Origin: Amblyornis subalaris | Taxonomy: Eukaryota; Chordata; Aves; Passeriformes; Ptilonorhynchidae | Length of the DNA stretch: 64,000 bases | Assembly: GCA_018881555.1 (NCBI GenBank) | Contig: JACAXG010000164.1 | Span: 681,747 to 745,746, forward strand | Direction of reading: 5' to 3' | Shown here: positions 10,756-23,700 of the stretch, one piece after another | Position numbering within the stretch: position 1 is the first letter of the stretch | How the letters are laid out: every line of letters starts with the position of its first letter | Program-made: the position numbers and the translations under genes | The notes under the pieces: generated by a model | Database searches by the model: none | Told to the model about the DNA's origin: nothing | Seen by the model: only the letters and a program-made list of their open reading frames with translations

Positions 10756-13700
10756 CACTTTCAGTTTAAGCAAACACAAGAGAAAAATAAATCCACAAAG
10801 TGATTTTTTTTTAAGAAATGCAGATTGTTAGAATAATGTATTTTACTCTTGTGTCACTACAAGGAATAGTCTTGCTTACTGATTGAGGAAAAAGGCAGCT
10901 TCATTCTCAACGTGTGTGGTGCCTGCCATTGCTATCTCCAGTTAAGGCCCTTTGATACAACCATAATTGTTTGGTAAATATTATTGCTAATAATGGTGAT
11001 GATCATGATTTAGGGGATTCTAAAAATGTCCTGTGAGACTCAGGAAAAAGATGAAAAGGGAAAATAAAGGATCTCACCTTCCAAAAAAAAAAAAAAAAAG
11101 CTGTCTTTTGACAATTAGGGATTTTTCAGTTTCTGTTTTGTTTTATTATGTTCTCAGTCATAAAAAGTTTATTCTTCTCTAAGACTCTTTATTATTCAGG
11201 TTGCTATTTAGTAGCATAAAGTGTAATGATCATGAGCAATATGATAGGAGAGAGATCTGGGGATAGCATGACTGAAGAGTTGGCTGCTACGTATTGAGAA
11301 GGCATAATGTTGCCTTAATGGTAATTATCTTTCTCCTCCACCACTGCTGAACAATAGTTTTCACCCAATTTTCTAAAGTTGTTACATTACCACATACAAT
11401 GATACCACTTAAAAACCTGTTCCTGCTGCTTTAATTTTATAATTGCATTAATTTGTTTCCTTTCTCTTCACAAAAATGTCACTGCAATTTCTGTATCAAG
11501 CTTTTCCATACTGAAGTACTTTATTGATATGTGGGGGATTTTTTTTTCAAAGTATTTGTTCTCTGAACAATCCATAATCCGTGAGGCTGGTTATCAGTCT
11601 TGGCTGCTTGAATATATAATGACACAAGTGCTGATAAAACTGTACAAGCCATCTGTCTCTGGAGTTAAATGTTTTGAAAGCAAACACAAAAGTGCATAAC
11701 AAAAACACTCCCTTAAATTGTCTTTGTAAATATTTATATCAGATCTTACCCAAAAATATTTTTTTGTTGTTATTTTATTCCGTTAATAGCTGTCAAGCAG
11801 ATGCATGACTTGCCTACTCAAAAGCAGACAGGTGTAAGAAGGAAAATAATGTATGCCACTCAAGATCCGGTCATACCCTAATGCTGAAATTTCTGTGTGG
11901 TCTTTTATCTCTTTTTATTATACTCACAAGCTAAACAGCTATTTCATTGATTAACTTACTGCTGCAATTAACAACTAGCTTCTGGTGTGATGACCAGCTG
12001 CTTTTCAACCTGCTTCTTTAAAACTGTCTTGCTTACAGCCAGAAAATTCATACTTCAATTCTGAAAGCATTGAGGCCACATGATAAGTTCCCCTCGGTGA
12101 GACTTTTTGGTCTCAGAAAAAAATGAATAGGTACTCTTTGCCTGGGGGCACTAGCATTAAGTACAGTGGATTTGAACATGGCCAGTTGTGTTTCAGACAA
12201 TTGTATTTATTTAACTTTTCATATTGCATCTTAAAAGGGAAAAGAAAAAACCAGCAACATTTTCAGCTCTATTTGTCCTCAAATACAGAAAGCTTTTTGA
12301 AGCTTTCATGGGCTACTATACTAAATGACCTTTTCTGAGACCTCATGTTTTTAGAGCCTTCCCCATATATACTGGAACTGAAATGACATTATTCCATTTC
12401 ATAGAGATTCTCCAACTAGTCATATATTAAATATAAAAACTAGAATATAGTTTATAAGGAAAAAGGTTCTTTTGACATTTTTTTGCTCCTAAGTATCAGA
12501 GAAATAGATGAAGAAGACTGTTCTTTATTTCTAGTCTGTTAAAAGTTAATCCAAGACTACAAAGCCACATACATGCTGTGCTGGATGTGTTTTCTTGGTA
12601 TTATTAATTAACAGCAAGATTCAGTGACTATTAAAAATATATATTTTAGTGACTCATTCCATGGTCATTCTACCTGGCATGGTCAATTCACATTCCATCC
12701 TCAAATCCTTGTTCAAAGGTCCCTGGATTCCTACCATTGCTGTTGCCAGTTTTGGTAGACTTATCACTACCACCTTGTAACCTGCTGCTTCTCTCTCGCC
12801 TTCCTGGTGTTCCATCCTCTGTACTCAGGCACAGATCAAGAAACCCCTGCTACTTTCTGTTCCCTGTCTTGGCCCAAACTTCTTTTTCATCACAGCTGAA
12901 ATAAATAATACTATAAGGTTAGCTTATATCTGCATTACTTAGCAGAGATAAGCTGCCAGAATCCTTAATTAGTACAATAACAGGAGGGATGGGAAGCAGA
13001 GAAGGTAAGGGTGTGTGGGAGGGACTGCCCAGGATACAGAGAAGCAGGAATAAAAGTATTTTCTGAAAAGACAGGAAAACCTGGCACAATAAGATTTTCT
13101 ACACTATTCTGTGAAGTATTTAAGTGATCCAGATGGGTTCCTCATCATGTACATGTCTAAGATCCAAACTATAATTTCAAAAACTGTGCATGACTTTGAT
13201 TCCATGGGCAGCTAAATTTTGAAGGCAACATTATTTAAGTACTTGAAATTCTGTTTCTACACAGTTGTCTGTTGACTGAGGTTGCTTCATATCTAGATCT
13301 TTTAAGAGCTAAGAAAGTAAACAAAGTAAAAGTTAAGAACGTTTTCTGCATTTCTTGTCTCGAGTTCCTTTCCCCTACAGCTGCTCCACTATAAAAGCCA
13401 TAATGAAAGGTGATGTTACTTACTGTGTTGTATTTTATTTCTTTTTTTTCCTGGTACCGTTCCTAGAAATTTGATGTCATTACGGTTTACAAAGTACACG
13501 TCCATCAGTGATGGCTCTGCTCTCAGAATGCTAGTTTTATTTGACCTAACTTTCTGTTCCTATTTCCAATTACTTTTTCTGCACTGACATACGTGTATAT
13601 AAACCTCTCTGCATTTCCATGTGTGCATGGTCAGCAAGTAGACCTACAATTCACGTGTCTGCTGAGCTTGTGAGATACAAGGGGTCGAGTTTAGTTAGTG

Positions 13701-16700
13701 CTGCCTAGGCTTTAAGAATAGATAGACATATTAACCAACCTTAAGCTTGTGACCATTCTGCAGCCAAGTTGCAACAATCTGAAATCACAAGGGCATGGTC
13801 CTTGCAACAAGGGTGTAGGAAGATGCCACAGGAGGTGTTACAAAGCACTGTTGCCTGGAGTGGTGCTGAGCTACCACTGAACAGCTCAAACCTGAATGAT
13901 TCAGTGCTCTTCACTGGTCATAAAAATCCAACTCCATTACTTATCATGGATTGCATATTGCCTGTGTTCGGATCTTTATGGCACTATTTATTTTTATTTT
14001 TGTTTTTTAATTTAACTAGGTGAAACTTTTTAATTTGTAGTAAAAAAACCCCAGTAGATTCACTAGATAATCTAGTGGTGCTTTTTGGTATTAAAAATCT
14101 ATGTATCAGCAACTATTAACATAAAACTGTATTTTGAATAAACTTTCACTGACAAATGTAGGCAATTATAGCATACCCTTTAGAAATACAGAAGATACAA
14201 AATAATATCTGGGATTGTTATTCTGACTTAATACATTCTGTCATTAAAAACAAACAAACAAGTAAATAAACAAACAAACAAAGACACAGAAATGACTGCA
14301 ATTTGTATTCTTAGCTGAAGTGTCACATTGTGGATGCAGACAGTCACCTTGCAGGAAGAGCAGGAGAAAAGAAATGTAAACAGGATTTGGCAAAAAACCC
14401 CCGTTTGTTAACAAATAAATAAAGATTAAAAGCTTTACACATCTCTCATACAGATTTCATTCTTTGGGCACAGATGAAAAGTCAACATTTGCAAATGGAG
14501 ATAGTCCAAATTCAACAATACATGGGCAGCCAGAACAGCAGATTCTCTCCCTGAGAGGATATTGTTATTTAGATAGACTTTATGGCACACAAAGAGCAGA
14601 CAGCATATCTTTATAAATTTGCAACCATCTTCAGCATGGCATGGAACTCATCCATCTTTTCATCCACTCAAGCTACTCCTGTGAAGAATGCTATCTCATC
14701 TAATTTTATTTCCTCAAAATTGGCAGCTTTTTCCTGCCATACTTTTAATTTTAGCAGGACAATCTAATGCATAAAAACTCCTCAGAGGATTCAAATGAAT
14801 CTTCTAAATTTGATTGGATCACTTAATGAGACCAGTGTTCAAATATTTGGAATAATATTAATTTTCAGCATTAATCTTTTTCATTATATAGCTCTTCACT
14901 TTGCTGCCTAAAAAAAGTCTTTGTTCCCAAAAGGTGATGATGGATGGTGATAATAAAATATTCATAAAGCATCCCATGGTCACAATCATTTACTATCTTT
15001 TTTCTCTCACACCTAAATATTTATGATACTTGATCAAAATATTTTGTTGAATTGATTTACAGGCAACATGCTGAGACAGCGTCACTTTTGACATGGTCAC
15101 ATTTTCTGATCTATTAATATGCCCCAAACACGAACCTGCTGTCAGTCAAAAACAACTTAAGTCTCTATTTGGAAGATTCAGTCAACTGTTTAACATAAAA
15201 TCAAATTTTGGTTAGTAATTTCCACAAATTCTGTTTGAGAAAAGGTAGGATTCAATGTGAAAAAAGGTATTATTCAAAATGAGAAGAACTGGCAGAATGC
15301 TGTGAAACTGAGCTGAACAATATTTATTTCTACACTGCACAGTGTTGTAAAATTTTTATGCAGCTGTTATATGCCTGACTATTAACTCATTTACAGCAGA
15401 AAAAAATAAAACCATTCAAGTTGAATTTCATTTGCATTTTTATGATTTTTTAAAAAGTCTAAATTAAGGAATTGGTTTTCCTGATCATTTTCTGGCTTAC
15501 AGCAAAAGCCTGATCTTCTGACTTTTGATAAATACATATCATGGCTCCCTGGAGAGCAGGCATGGTAACNTGTGGCATCATCGAAATAAGTATATTGACT
15601 TTATTAACCAATAACTAAATAAAAGCAAAATTCATCATCATATACATATATATATATGATGAACTGTGCTACACAAATAGATGTATGATGTGGTTTATTC
15701 GTATATATATATCACACATTTTTGTTATTTTTACTTTTATACATCTTTTATATATATTATATTTATCCATATACTTCCTTTATCNTCATTTAAGAACAGG
15801 ATGGAAATAATAGATTGGTGAACATTGAAGTGAATCACTCACAAAATGAGCAATTTAATTGCTTTGCTCAAGCTGTGTAGGGAGTCATCCTAACTTTCTT
15901 CTGTTATCAATGGAGAAGCATTTGCACAAAGTGATTCAGTTCTCCCAGGACCTGACTCACTTTCTGGAGGTGTGAGTTTCTGTGTATTGATAAATAGGGA
16001 ATCCACGTATGGCAACTACATCCAGCTGTATGTATTTAAAATGGATGTTATGAGTCTAGGTCTTTGCTGCCATTCCAGAAGACAGACTAATTCACTCTGA
16101 TCTCTTGAAAATGCAGTTGAGTTGAGTTTTTCCACTAGAAACAAAATGTTTCCAGCCGCCAGGAATAAACCAGCAGGCAACTACACTATCTGAAATACCC
16201 AAATGGTGGTGCATCTCATGCATATTCAGAGAAGGTTATTCTGGGACGCCTAGAAGAGACTTACTAGAGGGAGCCTGCTATAGCCAAGTTAACTTTCAGA
16301 AAATCACTCTTAATAATATTTAGCCATTAGTTTCATATATGCTTGATAGCTTAAGAACAAAGATTTATTGTTCTATCACAATAATTATTTTACAAGAGAT
16401 ATTGTATTCTAATGAAATGTAACTTTTTGCTTAAAGGGACACCACATGTTTTCAAGTTGCATAAAACTGTTCTTTCAAGGAAGTTATACAAATAGCAGTA
16501 GGCTGAGTGTCCAACAGAACTTGACGAAAAAGACTAGAGAACTACAGTCTCCAAAACATAACCTTACTGCTCTTGTTACCCACCACAGAAATGTGTAAAA
16601 ACAAAAACAGGATAGTATCACATCGGGAGTTATCATTAATCACATTCTTCATTAAAACTAAGTTTTTATGGAAAAGGTTATTTTACTACAAATGTACAAC

Positions 16701-19700
16701 TTCACTGCCCTACAATCTTTTCAGACTGCCAGGAATTAGGTCCCAGATTACAGTGTATTTCTGCAATCCTTCTGCAATAAGTTTTATTTTTTTTCAAATC
16801 AAACAAACCACAGTTTTATGAGGCACTCCTGACTGGTGGTGTCAGTTTCTTTCTCTCCAAAAGTAACAAGTCTGGGCCTTAATCTTGGGGAAAAAATGGT
16901 TCCAAGTTATTAACTGTGGGACCTTTAAAAATATATATAACATAAGGCTGGCATCGGGAATGGTCAGTGTAGCTTCATTTCAAATTCTGTCGTTTAGTTG
17001 TATTTTTAAACATTCAGTCTTATTTCCTATTATTTTCTTAGCACTAGAGTAAGAGCTCTTTCTGTAGAGCAGAAAGTGTAAAACTAAACATTTTTCCCAC
17101 AACTTTTGAATTGGAAAACAGGAATTGCCTCCTTCAAGGAATTCAAGGGGGAAAAAAAGACAATGGTAAAATGTTACAAACATTATACTCCAGACAGCAG
17201 CTCATCTAATATGAAAATGAACATATATACTATGGTGTTAAGAACACAATGTTAATTAAGAAAGATAATTAAGACTATTTTTGCATAAAAATATAAAATT
17301 CATTCTGTAATTAGGTTAATTACAGCTATCAGAACAAACATTAAATTTAAGTTGAAATATGTCTTTTTAATGAATCTCTATTACTGAAGTATGTTTCTTG
17401 CCACTTTTGTCTTTTACTATTTTCCTTCAGTACAAATCAGACCAAAATCAAATTTAGGTTAAACCGAATTTGTTGCAAATTTGTGGTAGATGCCTTATGC
17501 ATACATGCTATTATGTAAATAAGTAGTCTAACTGATTTGAAAAGACCTTGTGAAGTACATTTCTCTTAGCAGAATTTGGACCTAAATCTGGGTACTTGTT
17601 CTCCTAACTTAAGTTGCATGACNATGAATAATTTAAATATGTGACAGAAGAAAGAGCTTAAATTAGGTGCCTAGTAAGCTTGATTACATTGTTGATTTTT
17701 GTCTTCCATTCTACACAAAAATGTATCTTTGATAAATATCACAGGACACGGATGTCAGAGATGTCATTAAACTAATCCAGAGACAAAAGAACCATTTCCT
17801 GATTCTGCTCATATAACGNCATCTCATTTAGCTAATTTTGTAAAATTCAGATCAGTGCCAGTTGAGTTGTCAGAACTGCAGGCATATTACACAGAGAATA
17901 CTAGCAAGTGCTTTCCTTCATTATATCTGAGCTACATCCATACTACATTTCCTTCTTTTTCTTTAACAACTATGTCCATTTACATCATTTATTCAGAAGA
18001 GATATCCATAAGTCTCTTAATGGACTTAGATAGTTTACAGTAAAATTCCCATTAAACAAATGTTCCTGAGTCAAAACACTTACATTTTATTAAACTATGC
18101 TTGAAAAATAATCTGTGCTGCATTTAGTTATTACACTCAATGTACTGAAAATTAATATGTAAGCAGCATGTCTATGCACCAAATAATTTTGGTCAGTAAC
18201 ACAATCCTGTTCTAATACTTAGCAAGAGCTATACTTCCAGGTTTCAAATCCTACCTGGAAGACTGGAGAAAAAAATTATCTTTGTGGTTCTAAAGAGAAA
18301 AGCAAATAATATTTCACACGAATAATGAATCCACATTTAATGGAGAAAACACTCTTTCTTGAAAGCTTTGTTTTGCCTCTTTCCTATTTAATGAAAAATC
18401 TCAGCAAACCAAGCCTTCCAAACATCTTACACTTTCTTTTTACTGGATTGTATTTATTCATGCAAGAATAGCTGGAAAGTAGGCCACTTTAAGTTGCATC
18501 CAAATCTAAGTACAAAGTAAAAGGATTGTCTGAAATTAGTGCACAAAGTGCAGATACAGTAGGTCTAAACTAATACATTTAAAGAAATATCCTGGATGTC
18601 ATCTCCAGATGCCTGGACTTTTTAAAGCAAGAAAATATTATCAGATATTTTTGATTTTTAAATAGATTAAAATGGATTAAGCAAGATGTGCAAACAAGAA
18701 TTGTTAATATGAGCACAGATCATGAACATTTACACATGCAACAATCTCTTTACACTCTCCTTTATGACTGTACACAGTCTGGTTTCTCAAGTAGTAAAAA
18801 AAATCATGGAAAATTTGGTTCCTGTGTAAAGCAAATTTTGGGAAGGAGCATGCCAAGAAAAACCACTGGTTTGATTTCCTCAAACCATTGGGCTTTTACA
18901 ATACCAAAAGACAAAATTTGAGGCTTGCTTACCTCCTTAGAATTCATTTTATTGTTATAAAATGTGGCTAGAAACTTATATTCCTTGCCCAGCCACACAA
19001 GAAGCCNACAATTCCTATAACATGAGAGTTGTGAGTACATGACAGTACACTGCATCTCTTTTTTTCTTGGTTCCAGTTTTAGATGTAAAGGTAAACTTGT
19101 TTTATTTTCCATATGGTAACAATAAAGAAAGAAAGAAATAATAAAAAAATACTGGCATGATATAATTTTGGACTCATATTTAATGAGGTATGATATAGGC
19201 TTATCAATTTCAAGCTTCTGAAAATAACAGGCAGTATGAACAGATTTGTGTTTACTGAACTTGTAGAAATGAAAACTTATGAAGCAGATTAACAACCTGA
19301 GTGAAATAATATATTTTTCTTCTTGTTATAAAACAAACAAACAAACAAAAAAAGGTGATTTACCAAAACATGAAAAGCAGTCGGTGGATTTAGCTCACTT
19401 AAGATTTCCATTCACTTGCTTGACAGGAACAGTGGTGCAGAAGTTAATTACAGTTTATAGAATGTCTTGTCAAAACACCCAAGAATTATTGGTCTGTTAA
19501 TGACTTTGTCCTGTGGTTGGGTTCAATGGCTGATATGAGACCAAGAACGCTGAAAAGGATCACTGACACTTGGTTAGGACACCCTGTCTTTCCATGCAAA
19601 CACCAGCAAGTAATGCATGGCTTTGTGCCAACAATTTAGCTTTGAAAGAGAAACTATTATAAAACTGTAGTCATGAGGGAATTACCACTTACTTTTAAGT

Positions 19701-20449
19701 TGTCTCTTACCCCTGTGTCAAGTGAGTTATTTAATGGTGACTTCAGAGGCAGCAAGTAATCTAAAAGTAATGCTAAATGCTTAAAATCATGATGACCCGA
19801 GATACTAGAATACTTTAGTGATAGACAAAAGGATGGATTTCAGGCCAATTTATTTAGTGGGACAACAGAGACAGGCAGCTGTTTCTCCATACATTCATTG
19901 GTCACATACCCCCTCCTCTTTGAAATAGGTTGGAGTTTTGCTACTGTCTTTATTGGGTATAAAACTTGGTCTTTTGTCACTATAGAACACCAAATGAATT
20001 TTACAGGTAAGCCTGATTTAGGAAGGCATGCGATAAAGGAAACAGATGAATTCCCTTGTTATCTACATGTAATTCCTTTAGTATTTAGCTACATACTATA
20101 CCAATTGTTCCTTCACAAGTTCTCCAGCTCAGAAATCTACTTTTTCCAAGCTGTCTCCATATAGTTCTGCTTACTCTCCTTTTTGACATGTTTTCAATTC
20201 ACTTCTCATCAGTATTCCTGTATTTTTCTCCAAAAAATGTTTCCTCCCACCCTCTTCTCAGCTGCCTGAATGACAAATCCTTCTCTTATACATTTATAGC
20301 ACTGAATTTAGTTAACATATTTCACTTAAAATGAGTGATGTGGCTTCTTTTTGTAATTCATTTAGGTGTAAAACTTAAGGCTGCTTAAACACAGAATGCT
20401 AAGTAAGGTAGGATTCATTCCAGCTTAGGGTTCAGCTCTAGAGACATCA
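10756..20449. other. Intron segment, mostly unique sequence
   Basis: No genes are seen. Small features are an A17 run near 11083, a 13-bp stem-loop at 12921-12954, an 8-bp perfect palindrome CACTAGAT-A-ATCTAGTG at 14061-14077, (CAAA)n tracts at 14247-14281 and 19330-19353, and TA-rich stretches at 15641-15711. The region 12660-12900 is somewhat richer in C and G but was not identified. Confidence 0.5.
14247..14281. repeat. (CAAA)n simple repeat
   Basis: Repeated CAAA units with an AGTAAATAAA interruption. Confidence 0.85.
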
Positions 20450-20580
20450 ACTGAAAGTGCTCAAGAGGCATCTGGATGTGGCATTTGAGGACATGGTTTA
20501 GGAGGGTTTATGGTGGAACCAGGTTGATGGCTGGACTAGATGATCTTGAAGGTCATTACCAACCTTGATGATTCTGTGAT
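20450..20580 (+). mobile_element. CR1 LINE, 3' end
   Basis: The sequence reads as the 3' terminal part of an avian CR1 non-LTR retrotransposon. It has GGCATCTGGATGTGGCATTT, then GGACATGGTTTA, then GGCTGGACTAGATGATCTTG, and ends in CCTTGATGATTCTGTGAT. It is severely 5'-truncated, as is usual for CR1, and carries no coding sequence. It lies antisense to PCDH9 transcription. Confidence 0.92.
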
Positions 20581-22469
20581 TGGAACCGATTATGAGATGG
20601 TTTCTTGTATATTTGCAGCTTAAAAGATCAAGGTGATATAGTGCTACAGAGAAGATGGGTATAGGACTGAGGTCAAATTTTGGATGTCTACAATATGTAT
20701 ACCTACATGGGAGCCACAAATATATGTGTTTTCTAATTTCTCCTTTTGAATAACAGACACTGTGTCAATATTGTCAGTTAGTCTAGTCAATGAAATATAG
20801 TAAATCACCAAACCTAATGTACAGAAAGGAATCTGAACAGCTCTTTAGATTGTACTGCTTTGACTAAATCTCCCTTAACCATAAGGAGATGTTATGGCGC
20901 CTATTATGTACAGGCCCTCATTGTAGATTGTTAGATTTAGCTTTTGAATCTGGAGCTATGTCCTACCCTTGGCTTTGCCATAACACTTCATCACTTTGAT
21001 CTTTTAATGTGTGTGCACAGATTAGGAAACATTTCCTTACACAATTAATTATTTCTTTAAAACTAAGTGCTGTATCAAACAACTGATTTTTTTACTTGCA
21101 AAATTAATCCCATTGAGCTCTGTTACTTGTGAGTGGATTCCATCTGGACAGAACAGAGCCCCTACTCTACCAAGGATTTCAGATCAATCTCAAAGCACAC
21201 GCTGAGGAGTTTCAAGACAATTTCTCTAGAGAAATTTTTTTTTTTTCTGCATTGTGACACAAAAAATAGAATGGAATTTCATTTCTGAATTTCACTTTCA
21301 TAGTATTGCAGATATCTCTCACCATAGCAGTATGGATTTCTGTAATATTAAGGGACCAAAGCTGTAGCTGTAGGACAGTGGGCCAGGCCAACAAAACTGA
21401 AAAAGAAACAACTTCCACTAATGCTAATAGCCTTTTTGAGTGCAAGGTGAGAGGACGAACCGTTCAAAAAAGTTTGAAAAGATTGATTACATTGTAATTT
21501 GTGTTTGGTCCCCCATTCAGGCATTAAGCGCTAGCAGTATTCCTGATTATAATGGAAAATTTTGTTTCCTGCTGTGGGGAGAAAAATAGCACTGAAGGCA
21601 GAAAACACCTGGCAGACACCTTGAATATGGAACTTTTATTAAGCACTGCATTTTTTTTCTTTGTTAATTAATCTATTTCACAGTTTCAGATAATCACTTT
21701 GCAACTTCACAGTAGTCTGACTTTGAAAAGAACTTTACGCTCTGTCAGTTTCTATACCTGTATTGTCAAAGAACATGGGCATGACATAAACCTCTTGATA
21801 AATCGTCCACTGCTGTCTTGCACATCCCTTTCCTAGAAGGCAGTAACATTTAAAACATTCTTTGTTCTAAAGGTTATGCCTTGAGAGGGTCTCTTTACTT
21901 AGTTTTCTAAGTAAACATTCAGAGTCCTACCATTTTACAGATAAAAGATGGAGGTAGTAAGATCTTCTTGTTGACAAGGCTGATTAAATAAGACTGCAAC
22001 ACTTGTTTTCTCAAATGCCCACCTCAGCATGGCCTGCAGCAGTCACAGCACCAACTAGAAGTGGTTGCTTAAACTCATGCTCACTCTTTGATATCACCTA
22101 AGGTTCCCTGTCCATACTTTGTGTACTTTTGTCTGGTACCTACTGTTTACTGGGGAGGCATTTACTACAGACAAATGGGCACAATTAATCAGAGGAAAAA
22201 TCCAAATTGGGACACCAACCCATTTATAAGTAAATGAAGCATGAGATGACTGCTGCCTGACTGGGATATCATAAATGTATAGTCAGACTTGGAAGGGAGA
22301 AAAGCAAGCAGAAGTTGCCACAAATCTATAAGAATTGATCTTAAGGAATAAAACAAAATTAAAAAGGAAAGTATAACATCATGACAACTGATAAATGGGA
22401 AGGTCTGCCATATATATTTTAAGAATGGTAGATAATGTGAGATTACCATGGTAAATTACTGCATTTTTA
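20581..22469. other. Intron segment with a weak MIR-like stretch
   Basis: No gene. At 21925-22010, CCTACCATTTTACAGATAAA followed by a GGAGGTAGTAAG-like stretch resembles the plus strand of MIR (CCATTTTACAGATGAGGAAA), but divergence makes this tentative. Confidence 0.4.
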
Positions 22470-22960
22470 GAAGCAAAGGAAATTGAGTAAATTTCATCCC
22501 TCTGGACTTCAGTAGAGCATGTGATGAAGTCCCATACAGTAAATTATTTTAGTTTAGCAAGAATATAGCCTAATAGAACCTGTAGGTTGATTCAATGAGT
22601 GAAGAGATGGAGCTGGAGAGAGGTCCCACATAATTCAATATCAGAACTAATCCTGAATAAGTTTTCAGTAATGACCTTGATATAAACCTATAGGCAAAGG
22701 GCTGATGCAATGTGCTTCTGACAAAAAAACTGGACAGTACTTTCAGTGAATACCAAGTTATCTTATCAAAAGAACTAAAGAAAGACAAAAAAAAAGACAG
22801 GAGTCCTTGATAGAGAAGACTAGGAAATTTCAGCTTTTTGCATTTAGGAGAATAAAACCAGAGAGAGAAAAATGTGAAAACCATTGATAAACAAGACTGT
22901 AAATGAAGAGAGAGTGCTGTCATGAGAATAAATCTGACATGATGTCTATGATAACAGACT
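22470..22960 (+). pseudogene. Decayed CR1-family LINE, reverse-transcriptase region
   Basis: The plus strand preserves landmarks of a CR1-type reverse-transcriptase gene in order. First comes CTGGACTTCAGTAGAGCATG (family: LDFSKAF), then GTGATGAAGTCCCATA (family: DxVPH). After that comes GAGAGAGGTCCCACA, then TATCAGAACTAATCCTGAAT (family: SVLGP..FN), then AGTAATGACCTTGATATAAA (family: INDL). A GATGCAATGTGC stretch follows where the family has FADDT, and finally a GCATTTAGGAGAATAAA stretch (family: CMVLHLG-like). The open frame is destroyed by indels and stops, so the element is long dead. An open run on the opposite strand across the same bases is incidental. Confidence 0.72.
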
Positions 22961-23555
22961 ACTGGACTGCTTCCCAACATTTAGATTCTTATATTAGCAA
23001 AAATTCCACAATAAAAACAGCAGACTTTATTGTGCATATAAGTGTAAGTTTATAGTCTTGCATTTAATTTCCTAATGTCTGACTACAGTCAAGGCAGCTG
23101 ATGCACAATAGAAGCCTGTGCAGCAATAAAGCATTAAGATGCTATAGTCACAATGTACTGTTTCTAATACAAGATAGATAAAAGGATTTATAATTCCTTA
23201 CAAAGAGAATTTGCAGCATTAAGGACAAGAATTCTTAGCAAGAAGGTGGGATTTTTCAGTGTGAATGCTTTCAAAAAACCTCATCTAGTAAAAGAAGTAC
23301 TAGAAGAAGGAATGATCTGATGAAATACTGGCATTTCTAATGGAGGAATACCTTTCAGCTAATCACCTAGATTCTTTAAACAGGCTCTTTCACAACGTGA
23401 TTCATCTGAACTCCTTTAGGTTTTACCTTACGATGAGATGAATTGTGTCCTGAAAGTGTCTACTCCCTGCTGACTACTAAATTACCCAAAGTGCCAAGAT
23501 CAGGTGCATACATGCCATCCTCAGCTTCTACAGCTGAAGCAATAGAAGACAGATC
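22961..23555. other. Intron segment, nothing recognised
   Basis: Unique AT-rich sequence without coding or repeat signal that I can name. Confidence 0.45.
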
Positions 23556-23700
23556 TTTCAAGATATCTCCTAGATCAAAGACAATGAGTGTGACCTTAGC
23601 TGTGTCATTTAGTTCCTCTGTGTCTTTATGCTCATCTATAAAATGAAGACAATAGAATTTCCATACCTTACAGGGCAATACAGCGGGTTGTGGATTACAC
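23556..23700 (-). mobile_element. MIR-type SINE remnant
   Basis: The plus strand follows the reverse complement of MIR closely. GTGTGACCTTAGCTGTGTCA corresponds to the family's GTGTGACCTTGGGCAAGTCA, then TTTAGTTCCTCTGTGTCTTT, then CTCATCTATAAAATGAAGAC (family: CTCATCTGTAAAATGGGGAT), then CCATACCTTACAGGG (family: CCTACCTCACAGGG). Overlapping open frames on both strands in this block are by-products of the repeat. Confidence 0.75.

Noticed and set aside
12921..12954. microRNA precursor
   Set aside because: Pairing stops after 13-14 bp; the hairpin is too short for a usual precursor.
18804..19295. 163-codon minus-strand open frame
   Set aside because: Hydrophobic, AT-driven composition with an N inside; no domain, no splice logic. 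A frame of this size is only marginally unexpected in 64 kb.
22570..22980. 136-codon minus-strand open frame
   Set aside because: Lies antisense on the decayed CR1 reverse-transcriptase segment; chance opening.
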